Positions 9,993 to 19,088 of a stretch of 64,000 nt of DNA are shown one piece after another. Within the stretch, counting starts at the first letter, position 1. Every line of letters begins with the position of its first letter. Below the pieces are notes generated by a model. The model ran no database searches. It saw only the letters and a list, made by a program, of their open reading frames with translations, and had not been told where the DNA came from. The position numbers and the translations under genes were made by a program. This stretch comes from Luteimonas yindakuii (lineage in GTDB: Bacteria > Pseudomonadota > Gammaproteobacteria > Xanthomonadales > Xanthomonadaceae). The DNA is taken from the NCBI RefSeq assembly GCF_004803715.2, contig NZ_CP039383.2, positions 2,232,001 through 2,296,000 of the forward strand, written 5' to 3'.

Positions 9993-11375
9993 TCAGACCA
10001 CCACCTCGTAGCACGGCCGGTACTGGCCGGAGATCTTCATCCGGCGCTGGGCGACGAACGCCTGCAGAAGCGCATCGAGCGCCTGCATGAAGTCGGGGTC
10101 GCCGTGGATCTGGAACGGGCCGTGCTCCTCCACCCGGCGCATGCCGTCTTCCTTGACGTTGCCCGCGACGATGCCGGAGAACGCACGGCGCAGGTCGGCA
10201 GCGAGTTCGTGCGGCTTGCGGCCGCGGTGCAGGTTCAAGGACGCCATCGCCTCGTGGGTGGGCACGAACGGCTGCTGGAATTCCAGCGGGATCGTCATCG
10301 ACCAGTTGAAGTAGAACGAATCCTTGTGCTCGATGCGATGCGAGCGCACGCGCTTGATGCCGGCGGCCATGCGACGCGCGACCTGCGCGGGATCGGCAAC
10401 GATGATCTCGTAGCGCGATGTCGCCGCGTCGCCCAGCGTCAGGCGCAGGAACTGGTCGATCTGCTCGAAATACGGCGCCGACGCGGTCGGGCCGGTGAGG
10501 ATCAGCGGGAACGGCACGTCCGCGTTCTCCTCGCGCATCAGCAGCCCCAGGAGATAGAGGATCTCCTCCGCGGTGCCCACGCCGCCGGGAAACACGATGA
10601 TGCCGTGGCCGAGCCGGACGAACGATTCGAGGCGCTTCTCGATGTCCGGCATGATCACCAGGTGGTTGACGATCGGGTTCGGCGACTCCGCGGCGATGAT
10701 GCCGGGCTCGGTGATGCCGATGTAGCGCGACTCGGTGCGGCGCTGCTTGGCATGCGCCACGTTGGCGCCCTTCATCGGCGCCTTCATCGCACCGGGGCCG
10801 CAGCCCGTGCAGATGTCCATGCCGCGCAGGCCGAGCTCGTAACCGACCAGTTTGGCGTACTCGTACTCGTCGCGATTGATCGAGTGGCCGCCCCAGCACA
10901 CGACCAGGTTCGGGTCCGCCGGCTGCAGCAGGCGCGCGTTGCGCAGCAGGCCGAAGATCTCGTTGGTGATGCCTTCCGAATCCTGTTGCTCCTCTGCGCA
11001 ATCGTCGAACTCGATCGCGCGATACGCGAGGTCGCGCACCACCGCGAACAGCAGTTCGGCGACGCCGCGGATGATCTCGCCATCGACGAAGGCCATCGCC
11101 GGCGCATCGATGAGCTCGATGCGTACGCCCCGGTCCTGCTGCAGCACCTGGATGTCGAATCCGGGATACAGCTCCTGCGCAGCGCGCGGGTCGTCACTGG
11201 CGCTGCCACTGGTCAGCACCGCCAGCGCGCAGCGACGCAGCAGGTCGTGCAGCCCGCCGCTCGAGGCATCCTTCAGCCGCGCGACCTCCTCGCGCGACAG
11301 CACGTCCAGGCTGCCGCTGGGATAGATCCGCGCATTCACCACCGGCATCGTCGATGCCTCGTTCCGTTCTGCCAT
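9993..11375 (-). CDS. ppnN: Pyrimidine/purine nucleotide 5'-monophosphate nucleosidase
   Basis: PpnN (formerly YgdH), 460 aa, cleaves the N-glycosidic bond of nucleoside monophosphates to ribose 5-phosphate and free base, and is a (p)ppGpp target in E. coli. The central LOG/lysine-decarboxylase-like fold is visible: CTGCGPGAMKAPMKGA, then the hallmark PGGVGTAEE for the phosphate/ribose site. N- and C-terminal extensions bring it to the length expected for PpnN rather than the about 190 aa of short LOG proteins. The start ATG at 11375 has a purine-rich AAGAGAG upstream. Single gene between the pil operon and the Oar-like receptor. Confidence 0.93.
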   Translation of the reverse strand: MAERNEASTMPVVNARIYPSGSLDVLSREEVARLKDASSGGLHDLLRRCALAVLTSGSASDDPRAAQELYPGFDIQVLQQDRGVRIELIDAPAMAFVDGEIIRGVAELLFAVVRDLAYRAIEFDDCAEEQQDSEGITNEIFGLLRNARLLQPADPNLVVCWGGHSINRDEYEYAKLVGYELGLRGMDICTGCGPGAMKAPMKGANVAHAKQRRTESRYIGITEPGIIAAESPNPIVNHLVIMPDIEKRLESFVRLGHGIIVFPGGVGTAEEILYLLGLLMREENADVPFPLILTGPTASAPYFEQIDQFLRLTLGDAATSRYEIIVADPAQVARRMAAGIKRVRSHRIEHKDSFYFNWSMTIPLEFQQPFVPTHEAMASLNLHRGRKPHELAADLRRAFSGIVAGNVKEDGMRRVEEHGPFQIHGDPDFMQALDALLQAFVAQRRMKISGQYRPCYEVVV

Positions 11376-11432
11376 GTCTCTCTTCTTGTCGTTTCGTCGT
11401 GTCAGCCGGCGAACTGTAGCGCAGCCCTGCGG

Positions 11433-11463
11433 CCAAACGGAAACGGCCGGGCAAGCCCGGCCG
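11433..11463 (-). terminator. Terminator of the Oar-like receptor gene
   Basis: On the minus strand, a 9-bp G+C hairpin (CGGCCGGGC / GCCCGGCCG around a 2-nt loop) is followed by GTTTCCGTTT, 26 nt after the stop codon at 11490. Geometry is that of an intrinsic terminator with a modest T-tract. Confidence 0.65.
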
Positions 11464-11489
11464 ATCCGTATTGCAGCTATTGCGATGGA

Positions 11490-14400
11490 TCAGAAGCGGT
11501 AGCGCAGGCCCAGCATGACCGACCAGCGCGACACGGCGGTATTGACACCGTCGTTGTTCACTTCCTGCAGGGACTCGTTGTCCGTCGAACCGGTGAAGTT
11601 GTAGACGTACTTGCCGGTGGCCGGATCGATACCCGCGTAGTTGGCCACGCGACGGGTGGCGAAGAAGCCGTAGTCGTTGATGTGGCCCCAGTCCTTGTTG
11701 AGCAGGTTGCCGAAATTCATGATGTCGAGCGACACCTCGGCTTTATGGCCGTCCATGAAGCCCGGGAATTCCTGGCTGATGCGGACGTCGAAGCTGTTGA
11801 CCCAGCTGGCGCGGAACGCGTTTGCCGGGGCAACGCCGCCCTGGTAGCTCTTGAGCTCCGGGTTCTGGTTCAACCAGTCGAAGAACGACTGTTCCATGGC
11901 CGCACCGCCGGTGAACAGCACGTCGCCGTAGCCGTTGGGCACGTAGAACAGGTCGTTGGTCGTGGCGCTGTCGCCGTTGACGTCGTTGTAGAAGATGTAG
12001 CTGAACGGACGACCCGAGCGACCTTCATAGAACATCGAGACCGAGGTCTTGTTGTCGCCGAAGAACGCCTTCTGCCAGGTCAGCACGCCGGTGAAGCGGT
12101 CCTTGATCGCATAACGCGAGTTATAGGCCTCCGGCTGGTTGGTCTGGAAGACCAGGGTGTTGTTCCAGTTCGACGAGTTCTGCGAGCTGGTCGCCGGGCT
12201 GAAGTCGGTGGCGTGCGTGTAGGTATAGCCCACCGTCCACGACCAGTTTTCAACCATCGGCTTGTTCAGGCTCAGCGTGAACTGCTGGGCGCTGCCCTCT
12301 GAGTTGTTGCGCACTACGATCGCCTGGTTGACGTCGCTCGGCTTGTTGGCACGGTTGCTCACTGCGCCGCCGTGCTCGATGCCGAAGCGGCCGGCATTTG
12401 CCGGGTTTCGACCGGCTGCGTTCCAGTAGATCTGACGGCCGTCCTGGCCGATGGCGGTCGGTGCACCGACGTCCACGCGGTCGAACCACAGCGCATCATT
12501 GTTCTTGGTGAACAGCGCCTCTGCCGACGCCACGATGCCGTACCACGGCAGTTCGTGATCGAAAGCGAGGTTGGCCTTCCACACCGACGGCAGCTTAAGG
12601 CCCGGCTCCATGATGTCGGCAACCAGCAGGGCGCTGCCGCCCGGCGGGGTTGCCGGCGGAAGCGTCGGGTCGAACGCGGGAATCGCCGCGCCGCGCAGGT
12701 TGTACTCGACGAAGTTCAGGCCGGTGTTCTGGAACGCACCCGCCAGCCACACGTTCGGGCTCGCACCCTGGAACAGGCCCACGCCACCACGCAGCTGGGT
12801 GGGGCGGTCGCTGTCGAAGGTGTAGTTGAAGCCGAAGCGCGGCTGCAGGAGGCCATCATCGACGGTGTTGGAGTTGTCGAGACCGTACAGCTCCTGGATG
12901 CGCGGGTTGTAGATCGGACGGCCGCCGAACGACGGCTTGTCGTAGCGCAGGCCGAACATCAGGCTCAGGTTGTAGTTGACGAACCAGGTGTCCTGGAGGA
13001 AGAACGCGGTGTTCTTGATCTCGTAGTCCGCGGGGATGTCGGCCAGGCTGCCACCCGGACGCGGCGCACGCAGCTCGTACTGGTTCGGGCGACCCGCCTC
13101 GAAGTCGGCGAGGTTGTTGAAGGTCCACACGCCATTGAGGTTGCGGCCGTAGAAGTTCAGGACCTCGTTCTTCTCGTAATCGAAGCCGAACTTCACGGTG
13201 TGGTCGCCGATGTACCAGTTGGCCGCGCCGAAGGCGGTCAGCTGGTCGGTTTCGATGACGTTGACGTGGCGGTTCTGCTCGGTACCGAAGCGCAGGTTCG
13301 AGTTGTTGCCGAAGCCGTTGATGCGGAAGTACGGCAGGTTCGCATACGGGCTGGCAATCGAGTCGTACTGGCGGCGCGACACCTTGAGCTCGGTGGAGAA
13401 ATTCTCCGACCAGTCGCTGAAGAGCTCACCGACCTGGCTCTCGAACGACTTCACCTGGTCGTACCAGTGGCTGCTCAGCGAGATGTTGCTGTTCTGGATG
13501 GCGGGGAACTTCGGCACCACCTCTTCCATCTTGCTGTAACGGAAGGTGGCGCGATGGTTGTCGTTGATATTCCAGTCGAACTTGACCGCGTATTCCTCGA
13601 CGTCGGTCTTGTTGGCCGGACCAGTCAGGCCACCGGCGTCGAAGCCGTAGCGCTGGGCTGCAGCCTGCACGCGTGCGATGTCGGCATCGGTGATGTCGCC
13701 ACGACCATAAGGCGTGCCGGCGTAGCTGGTGCCCGGCGCGCTGCGAGTGAACTTCTCGTAGTTGGCGAAGAAGAACAGACGGTCGCGGATCAGCGGACCA
13801 CCGAGAGTCGCGCCCCAGGTCTCTTCCTTCTCGAAACCGGTGAAACCACCACCGCCGTTCTCGTCGAGGTCGTCGGCCACCCAGTCGGCATCGCGCATCG
13901 TGTAATACACGCTGCCGCCGAAGTCGTTGGTGCCCGACTTCGTCACGGCATTGACGACCGCGCCGGTACCACCAGCCACGGTTACGTCATAGTTCGCGAG
14001 GTCTACGCTGATTTCCTCGATGGCATCCATCGAGACGGGCTGGCGCGCAGTCGGCAGGTTGTTCGACTCCAGGCCGAACGGGTCGTTGGAGCTGATGCCG
14101 TCGATGCGGATCACGTTGTAGCGCGAGTTCTGGCCGCCGGCGGAGATCGAACCGTCGACCTTGTCGGTTTGCGCGATGCGCGGGTCGAGGCGGATGTAGT
14201 CCTGGATGTTGCGGTTGGCCGACGGCAGAGCCTCGATCATCTCGCGGGTCACGTTGCTGCCGGTGCCCATCTTGGTGGCGCTGAAGATCTCCGAGCCACC
14301 GGCGACGCCCACGGCGACAACGCGCTCAAGCGTGGTCATGTCACCACTGAGCTGTGCGTTGACCTGGTTGACCTGGTTGAGGTTGAGGTAGACGTTGTCT

Positions 14401-14690
14401 TCGGTCTTGGTGCCCTCGCCCGCCTTGTTGATCGTGATCGTGTACGGACCACCGACGCGCAGGCCGCGTGCGTTGTAACGACCGCTGGCATCGGTCGTGG
14501 CGCGGCTGACGGTGCCCGACTCGGTGTGGACGATGGTCACTTCCGCGCCGATGACCGGCTGCCCGTTCGGGCCCAGCACCTGGCCGCCTACACCGGCGGA
14601 CGTGCTCTGTGCGAAAGCGGGCGCTGCGGCGAGGGCAACGAACAGACCGAGCGACAACCGGGACAGGCGGACGCGGTGCTTGGAACTCAT
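11490..14690 (-). CDS. Oar-like TonB-dependent outer membrane receptor with N-terminal carboxypeptidase-regulatory domain
   Basis: Outer membrane receptor of 1066 aa. A signal peptide (cleavage near AFAQS, residue about 28) precedes an Ig-like carboxypeptidase-regulatory domain (about 32-115; PNGQPVIGAEVTI...TDASGRYNARGL). A plug domain follows (about 140-260; ALPSANRNIQDYI, GQNSRYNVIRIDG, GGTGAVVNAVTKSGTNDF), then a large beta barrel ending in the aromatic LGLRYRF typical of outer membrane proteins. Layout and length match Oar/TonB receptors common in xanthomonads. ATG at 14690 is chosen because it opens the signal peptide; the upstream extension to 14831 is the leader region. Substrate unknown. 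Confidence 0.92.
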   Translation of the reverse strand: MSSKHRVRLSRLSLGLFVALAAAPAFAQSTSAGVGGQVLGPNGQPVIGAEVTIVHTESGTVSRATTDASGRYNARGLRVGGPYTITINKAGEGTKTEDNVYLNLNQVNQVNAQLSGDMTTLERVVAVGVAGGSEIFSATKMGTGSNVTREMIEALPSANRNIQDYIRLDPRIAQTDKVDGSISAGGQNSRYNVIRIDGISSNDPFGLESNNLPTARQPVSMDAIEEISVDLANYDVTVAGGTGAVVNAVTKSGTNDFGGSVYYTMRDADWVADDLDENGGGGFTGFEKEETWGATLGGPLIRDRLFFFANYEKFTRSAPGTSYAGTPYGRGDITDADIARVQAAAQRYGFDAGGLTGPANKTDVEEYAVKFDWNINDNHRATFRYSKMEEVVPKFPAIQNSNISLSSHWYDQVKSFESQVGELFSDWSENFSTELKVSRRQYDSIASPYANLPYFRINGFGNNSNLRFGTEQNRHVNVIETDQLTAFGAANWYIGDHTVKFGFDYEKNEVLNFYGRNLNGVWTFNNLADFEAGRPNQYELRAPRPGGSLADIPADYEIKNTAFFLQDTWFVNYNLSLMFGLRYDKPSFGGRPIYNPRIQELYGLDNSNTVDDGLLQPRFGFNYTFDSDRPTQLRGGVGLFQGASPNVWLAGAFQNTGLNFVEYNLRGAAIPAFDPTLPPATPPGGSALLVADIMEPGLKLPSVWKANLAFDHELPWYGIVASAEALFTKNNDALWFDRVDVGAPTAIGQDGRQIYWNAAGRNPANAGRFGIEHGGAVSNRANKPSDVNQAIVVRNNSEGSAQQFTLSLNKPMVENWSWTVGYTYTHATDFSPATSSQNSSNWNNTLVFQTNQPEAYNSRYAIKDRFTGVLTWQKAFFGDNKTSVSMFYEGRSGRPFSYIFYNDVNGDSATTNDLFYVPNGYGDVLFTGGAAMEQSFFDWLNQNPELKSYQGGVAPANAFRASWVNSFDVRISQEFPGFMDGHKAEVSLDIMNFGNLLNKDWGHINDYGFFATRRVANYAGIDPATGKYVYNFTGSTDNESLQEVNNDGVNTAVSRWSVMLGLRYRF

Positions 14691-14821
14691 GGTGTGGGCC
14701 TCGAGGGTACGTTGGGAAACGGAGCGGAGGTTGTGGCTGCGTACAGCCGACAGGGGAGTCCGGACGGGACCGAGACGGATGGAACAGATCCCCTGCAGTG
14801 CCCTGGGCTGGGAGCCCGTAG

Positions 14822-14846
14822 CGGTTAACAACAGATTAACATGCTA
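14822..14846 (-). promoter_or_regulatory. AT-rich patch, candidate promoter of the Oar-like gene
   Basis: The 250-nt gap upstream of the receptor gene contains one conspicuously AT-rich segment (with TTAACAACAGATTAAC on the plus strand), standing out in the high-GC surroundings, about 130 nt before the start codon. I cannot assign unambiguous -35/-10 boxes, so this is only a location for a promoter, not a mapped one. Confidence 0.3.
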
Positions 14847-14955
14847 GTTGCGGAATGTGACAGTGCCGTGACCCGAAGGCGAGCTGCAAGTCGTTGACCC
14901 CGCACGCTTTTGCACTGGTGTCCCGTACCAGCCCATAGTGTTCGTCATGGTCCGT

Positions 14956-15561
14956 TCACCCGGCGGGACCAGCCACGCTGGTGAAATAACCGGCAATGCC
15001 GTCGAGCAGCATCTGAACCGAGATCGCGACCAGCAGCATGCCCATCAGGCGCTCGAGCGCGGTGAGCGCGCGGATGCCGAGCAGCTTGTAGAGCCAGGTC
15101 GACGAAAACAGGATGGCCGCCGTGGCGCCCCAGGCGATCAGCAGCGCCAGGCTCCACTCACCGAGCCGGTCCGGCTCGGTGCTGCCCATCAGCATGACCG
15201 CGGCCATGCCGGACGGGCCAGCCACCAGCGGGATCGCCATCGGCACGATGAAAGGCTCGCCGTCGGGGATCTCGCCCATCAGCCCCTGCGGGCTGGGGAA
15301 GATCATGCGGATGCCGATCAGGAACAGGATGATGCCGCCGGCAATGGAGACCGATTCCTGGCGCAGCCGCATCAGCTCCAGCGCGTACTTGCCACCCCAC
15401 AGGAACAGCATCAGCACCGCGAGCGCGATCAGCATCTCGCGCGCCAGCACGATCCGCTGCCGCTGCGGCGGCAGGCGACGCAGCATGCTGAGGAAGACCG
15501 GGATGTTGCCCAGCGGGTCGAGGATCAGGAACAGCAGCAGTGCCGCCGACGCCACCGTCAT
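14956..15561 (-). CDS. MarC-family integral membrane protein
   Basis: MarC/YchE/YhgN family, 201 aa, with about six transmembrane helices and the conserved N-terminal LFLILDPLGNIPVF and internal GGIILFLIGIRMIFP blocks. Function of the family is not established; early links to antibiotic resistance were not upheld. The ATG at 15561 overlaps the SDR stop by 4 bases (ATGA) with GGAG 9 nt upstream; an in-frame ATG at 15576 is an alternative. Last gene of the grxD-SDR-marC operon. Confidence 0.9.
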   Translation of the reverse strand: MTVASAALLLFLILDPLGNIPVFLSMLRRLPPQRQRIVLAREMLIALAVLMLFLWGGKYALELMRLRQESVSIAGGIILFLIGIRMIFPSPQGLMGEIPDGEPFIVPMAIPLVAGPSGMAAVMLMGSTEPDRLGEWSLALLIAWGATAAILFSSTWLYKLLGIRALTALERLMGMLLVAISVQMLLDGIAGYFTSVAGPAG

Positions 15562-16304
15562 CGCGACGGGCTCCATACCGTGCCGCGGTGTACGGCGCCC
15601 GCCGCCGACAGCAGCTCGACGCAGGACGGCGCGCAATCGGCCGGATCGCGCGCCAGGTGCTCGCCGTCGACATAGGCGCGCGCGCGCAACGGCGTGCGCA
15701 TCGGGCCGGGGCGCAGACCACTGATGCGCACCGGACCGTTGGCGAGCTCGCGATGCAGCATCTCCACCATCGCCTCCTGGCCGCGCTGGGCGATGCCGTA
15801 GCCACCCCAGAACGCCTGGTTGCTGCTCTCCACGTCGTCCATCACGAACACCACGGCGCTGTCTTCGGCACGCCGCAACAGCGGCACGCAGGCCTGGGTG
15901 AGCCACCAGCGCGCGGTGAGGTTGACGTGCACCGCGCGCGCGAATGCGGCCGGATCGGCATGGTCGAGCGGCGTGAGCCCGCGGAATTCCGCGGCACAGT
16001 GCAGGACCCCATCGAGACGCCCGTAGGCGTCATCGACGCGCGCGGCGAGCTGGGCATAGTCATCGGCGCCGGCACCTTCCATGTCGAGCGGATAGAGCGA
16101 GGCGTCGCCGCCAGCCGCGACGATCGCATCGTGGACGCGGTTGAGCCGTGGCACCTTGCGGCCCAGCAGCACCACGCGCGCACCGGCATCGGCACACGCG
16201 CGCGCCGCGGCGGCGCCGAGCCCACCGGATGCGCCGGTGACCAGGACCACGCGATCGCGCAGCGGCAGGACCTGCGGCAGGGGCAACGGCGCGGGCGTGC
16301 TCAC
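15558..16304 (-). CDS. Short-chain dehydrogenase/reductase-like protein with altered catalytic residues
   Basis: YciK-like SDR fold, 248 aa. The dinucleotide-binding TGASGGLG is intact at residues 23-30, and the structural Asn (HVNLT, N128) is present. The active-site region reads VMDDVESSNQAFWGGYGIAQ: Tyr169 is kept, but the Lys expected four residues later is Gln173, and the Ser expected 12-13 residues before the Tyr is Asp156/Asp157. Binding of NAD(P) is likely; normal SDR chemistry is doubtful. Start is GTG at 16304, overlapping the grxD stop (GTGA). The 3' end overlaps marC. Confidence 0.85.
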   Translation of the reverse strand: MSTPAPLPLPQVLPLRDRVVLVTGASGGLGAAAARACADAGARVVLLGRKVPRLNRVHDAIVAAGGDASLYPLDMEGAGADDYAQLAARVDDAYGRLDGVLHCAAEFRGLTPLDHADPAAFARAVHVNLTARWWLTQACVPLLRRAEDSAVVFVMDDVESSNQAFWGGYGIAQRGQEAMVEMLHRELANGPVRISGLRPGPMRTPLRARAYVDGEHLARDPADCAPSCVELLSAAGAVHRGTVWSPSR

Positions 16305-16627
16305 GCGCTGCGGACCTCGGCCACCATGCGCGCGAGCTCCCCCGATTCGTGCAGCTCGACGGTGATGTCGCAGCCACCGATGAGTTCGCCATGGATGAAC
16401 AGCTGCGGGAACGTCGGCCAGTTCGAGAAGCGCGGCAGGTTGGCCCGGACGTCCGGGTCTTCCAGCACATTGACCACGTGCAGCTGCGCGTCATCGAGTC
16501 CGGCCGCACGCAGGGTCTCGACGGCGCGGCTCGAAAAGCCGCACATCGGATATTCGGGGGTGCCCTTCATGAAGAGCACGATGGGATGCGCCTCGACTGC
16601 GGACTGGATGCGCTGCATCACCGACAT
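16301..16627 (-). CDS. grxD: Monothiol glutaredoxin Grx4 family
   Basis: Cytosolic CGFS-type glutaredoxin, 108 aa, involved in Fe-S cluster carriage and delivery. The signature CGFS is at residues 29-32, preceded by the family motif VLFMKGTPEYPM; the glutathione-binding NWPTFPQLFI and GGCDI blocks follow. The ATG at 16627 is fixed by AGGAG 5 nt upstream. First gene of an overlapping operon with an SDR and marC, and divergent from the SOD-like gene at 16744. Confidence 0.96.
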   Translation of the reverse strand: MSVMQRIQSAVEAHPIVLFMKGTPEYPMCGFSSRAVETLRAAGLDDAQLHVVNVLEDPDVRANLPRFSNWPTFPQLFIHGELIGGCDITVELHESGELARMVAEVRSA

Positions 16628-16743
16628 GACGGCTCCTGCGTCGCCTGGCACCGCGACGCGATCGCGGCGGCCACTGGCGGGGCGTGGATTAGAATCGCCC
16701 ATTGTAAGCGCTGACGCCCACCGAGCACCCACGGCCGCCCCGG

Positions 16744-17340
16744 ATGCCCATCGAACTCCCCGCCCTGCCCTACCCTCACACCGCGCTCGAGCCGCACCTG
16801 TCCGGGGAGACCGTCGAACAGCACCACGCCCATCACCAGCGCGCCGACATCGAGCGCGTCAATGCCCTGCTGGCCGGCAGTCCACTGGAAGACGCGACCA
16901 TGGAGGACATCGTGCGCCGCGCCCAGGGCCGGTTGTTCGAGCATGCCGCGCAGGCCTGGAATACGGACTTCTACTGGCGCTGCATGGCACCGCCCACGGC
17001 TGGCGGCGGCGAACCACGCGGGCCGTTGGCATCGGCGATCGACGCTTCCTTCGGCAGCCTCGACGTACTCCGGCAGCAGTTCGATGCCGCGGCGCTGCGG
17101 GGGTTCGGTGCCGGCTGGGCGTGGCTGGTGCAGCGACGCGACGGGCGGCTGGGAATCGCCGCGACGCCCAATGCAGTCACGCCGCTGACCGGCCCCGACC
17201 GCCCGTTGCTCGCCTGCTGCCTGTGGCAACACGCGTACTACCTGGATTACCGCGACCAGCGCGAGCGCTACCTCGCCGCGTGGTGGCAACTGGTGAACTG
17301 GAATTTCGTCGCCTCGCGGATGGCGGTAGCCGGGTCCTAG
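16744..17340 (+). CDS. Iron superoxide dismutase-like protein lacking metal ligands (probable pseudoenzyme)
   Basis: 198 aa, collinear with Fe-SOD (SodB) across both domains: IELPALPYPHTALEPHLSGE, EHAAQAWN, GFGAGWAWLV, WQHAYYLDY, LVNWNFVA. Compared with E. coli SodB from memory, only two of four metal ligands remain: His27 (VEQHH) and His163 (WQHAYY). The second ligand His (WNHTFYW) is Thr74 (WNTDFYW) and the Asp ligand (DVWEH) is Cys159 (CLWQH); the gateway Tyr34 is Asp35. The gene is otherwise full length and in frame, so this is not random decay. Ordinary SOD activity is unlikely. RBS is weak. Divergent from grxD. Confidence 0.88.
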   Translation: MPIELPALPYPHTALEPHLSGETVEQHHAHHQRADIERVNALLAGSPLEDATMEDIVRRAQGRLFEHAAQAWNTDFYWRCMAPPTAGGGEPRGPLASAIDASFGSLDVLRQQFDAAALRGFGAGWAWLVQRRDGRLGIAATPNAVTPLTGPDRPLLACCLWQHAYYLDYRDQRERYLAAWWQLVNWNFVASRMAVAGS

Positions 17341-17371
17341 GGCGGCCCAGGGCTCCGCGGCCGCTGGAGGA

Positions 17372-17415
17372 GTCCGCAGGTAGCGGGCTGACACACCCGC
17401 CGCCGCCCTGCGGAC
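17372..17415. terminator. Stem-loop between convergent SOD-like and purK genes
   Basis: Outer 9-bp arms GTCCGCAGG and CCTGCGGAC enclose a 26-nt segment that itself contains GCGGG...CCCGC. It lies in the 84-nt gap between convergent stop codons. No T-run follows on either strand, so termination is a guess from position. Confidence 0.35.
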
Positions 17416-17424
17416 GTGCGCCAC

Positions 17425-18567
17425 CTATCCGCGCAGCGTTTCGACCACCGGCTGCACCTGCGCCTCGCGCCCGAGCGCGGCACCGACACGGGCAAGCACC
17501 TCGGCCAGATCGGTGGCGCGATCGGTGCGCACCGTGGCATGGCCGACCTTGCGGCCATCGCGCGCCTGCTTGCCGTAGTCGTGCCAGTGCCCGCCGGCCT
17601 CCGCCAGCACGGGTCCGGCGTCGGGCATCGCACCGATCCAGTTCAGCATGCAGGCATGACCGCGCGCGGCCGTCGCACCCAGCGGCAGGCCGAGCACGGC
17701 ACGCAGGTGATTCTCGAACTGCGAAGTCTCGGCGCCCTCGATGGTCCAGTGGCCCGAGTTGTGCACGCGGGGGGCCATCTCGTTGGCGAGCAGCTCGCCA
17801 TCGCGACAGAACAACTCGAGCGCGAACACACCGACGTAGTCGAGCCGTTCGGCCAGCGCGCGGGCATGGGCCTGCGCCTGCGCCGTGAGCGCTGCCGGGA
17901 CCTCCGCCGGCGCAAGGCTGGCCGACAGCACGCCGTCGACATGCCAGTTCGCGGTCAGCGGCCACGCGCGGAACTCGCCGTCGCGGCCGCGCACGGCGAC
18001 CACCGAATACTCCTGGTCGAACGGCACGAACGCTTCGGCAATCAGGCCCACGCGCCGCGCCTGCCCGCCCAGCGCCTCCCACGCGCGGTCGAGATCGTCG
18101 GCGTCGCGGATGCGGAACTGTCCCTTGCCGTCGTAACCCAGCCGGCGGGTCTTGAGGATGCACGGCAGGCCGACCTCGGCCACCGCGACATCCAGCGCGT
18201 CACGTGAGTCGACGTCGGCAAACGCCGGCACCGGGATGCCGAGCTCGCGGAACAGCGACTTCTCCACCAGCCGGTCCTGCGCCATGGCCAGCGCCTCGGG
18301 ACCGGGAAACACCGGCACGCGCGCTGCCAGCCTGCGCGCGCTGTCGGCGGGCACGTTCTCGAAGTCGAAAGTCGCCACGTCGATGCGGTTGGCGAACTCG
18401 GCCAGCGCGGCTTCATCGTCGTAGCCACCGACCAGCAGCGGCGCGCATTGCCCTGCGCAGGCATCGGCCGCCGGATCGAGCACCAGGAACCGCAGGCCCA
18501 GCGGTGCACCCGCCAGGACCAGCATGCGGGCGAGTTGGCCGCCACCCAGGATACCGACGGTCGTCAT
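17425..18567 (-). CDS. purK: N5-carboxyaminoimidazole ribonucleotide synthase
   Basis: Purine biosynthesis: ATP- and bicarbonate-dependent carboxylation of AIR to N5-CAIR. 380 aa, usual length. N-terminal [11 protein letters not shown] is the family's opening motif, followed by the ATP-grasp domain ([38 protein letters not shown]). The ATG at 18567 overlaps the purE stop by 4 bases (ATGA), so purE and purK are co-translated and act in consecutive steps. Confidence 0.97.
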   Translation of the reverse strand: MTTVGILGGGQLARMLVLAGAPLGLRFLVLDPAADACAGQCAPLLVGGYDDEAALAEFANRIDVATFDFENVPADSARRLAARVPVFPGPEALAMAQDRLVEKSLFRELGIPVPAFADVDSRDALDVAVAEVGLPCILKTRRLGYDGKGQFRIRDADDLDRAWEALGGQARRVGLIAEAFVPFDQEYSVVAVRGRDGEFRAWPLTANWHVDGVLSASLAPAEVPAALTAQAQAHARALAERLDYVGVFALELFCRDGELLANEMAPRVHNSGHWTIEGAETSQFENHLRAVLGLPLGATAARGHACMLNWIGAMPDAGPVLAEAGGHWHDYGKQARDGRKVGHATVRTDRATDLAEVLARVGAALGREAQVQPVVETLRG

Positions 18568-19088
18568 GCGAACCCGGTCGGTGGCGTGTCGATGCGTGGA
18601 TCGTCATTGCGCGCGACCTCTTCGGTCTGGCGTGCGCGGAAGTCCGCCAGCGCCCGGGCGATATGCGGGTGGTCACCCAGCATCGCCGCGGCGAACAGTG
18701 CTGCATTGGCGGCTCCGGCCCTGCCGATGGCGAACGTCGCCACCGGGACGCCCGCGGGCATCTGCACGATCGACAGCAGCGAGTCGAGGCCGTTCAGCGC
18801 TTTGGACTGGACCGGAACGCCCAGCACCGGCACTGCGGTCTTGGCGGCCAGCATGCCCGGCAGGTGCGCGGCGCCGCCGGCGCCGGCGATGATCGCGCGC
18901 AGGCCACGCGCCTGCGCCTGTTCGGCATAGTCGAACATCGCGTCCGGGGTACGGTGCGCGGACACGACACGCACTTCGTGCGGCACGCCGAGTGCGGCGA
19001 GGCGCTCGGCGGCGGGCTGCATGGTGTCCCAGTCGGACCTCGAGCCCATCACGATGCCGACGAGCGGGCCGGGAGAATTGGCGGACAT
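18564..19088 (-). CDS. purE: N5-carboxyaminoimidazole ribonucleotide mutase
   Basis: Class I PurE, 174 aa, converts N5-CAIR to CAIR. Motifs: [14 protein letters not shown] at the N-terminus, [10 protein letters not shown] with the substrate-binding His, and [14 protein letters not shown]. Coupled to purK through an ATGA overlap. Divergent from the Trm112-like gene, with 196 nt between the starts that must contain both promoters; I could not pick out a PurR-type site. Confidence 0.97.
   Translation of the reverse strand: MSANSPGPLVGIVMGSRSDWDTMQPAAERLAALGVPHEVRVVSAHRTPDAMFDYAEQAQARGLRAIIAGAGGAAHLPGMLAAKTAVPVLGVPVQSKALNGLDSLLSIVQMPAGVPVATFAIGRAGAANAALFAAAMLGDHPHIARALADFRARQTEEVARNDDPRIDTPPTGFA

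Noticed and set aside
9321..12302. 993-codon open frame on the plus strand
   Set aside because: Lies antisense to ppnN and the Oar-like gene; composition is that of a high-GC shadow frame and no domain is visible.
12372..14828. 818-codon open frame on the plus strand
   Set aside because: Complete antisense of the TonB receptor gene, rich in Val/Arg/Gly/Ala as expected from complemented codons; no motif.
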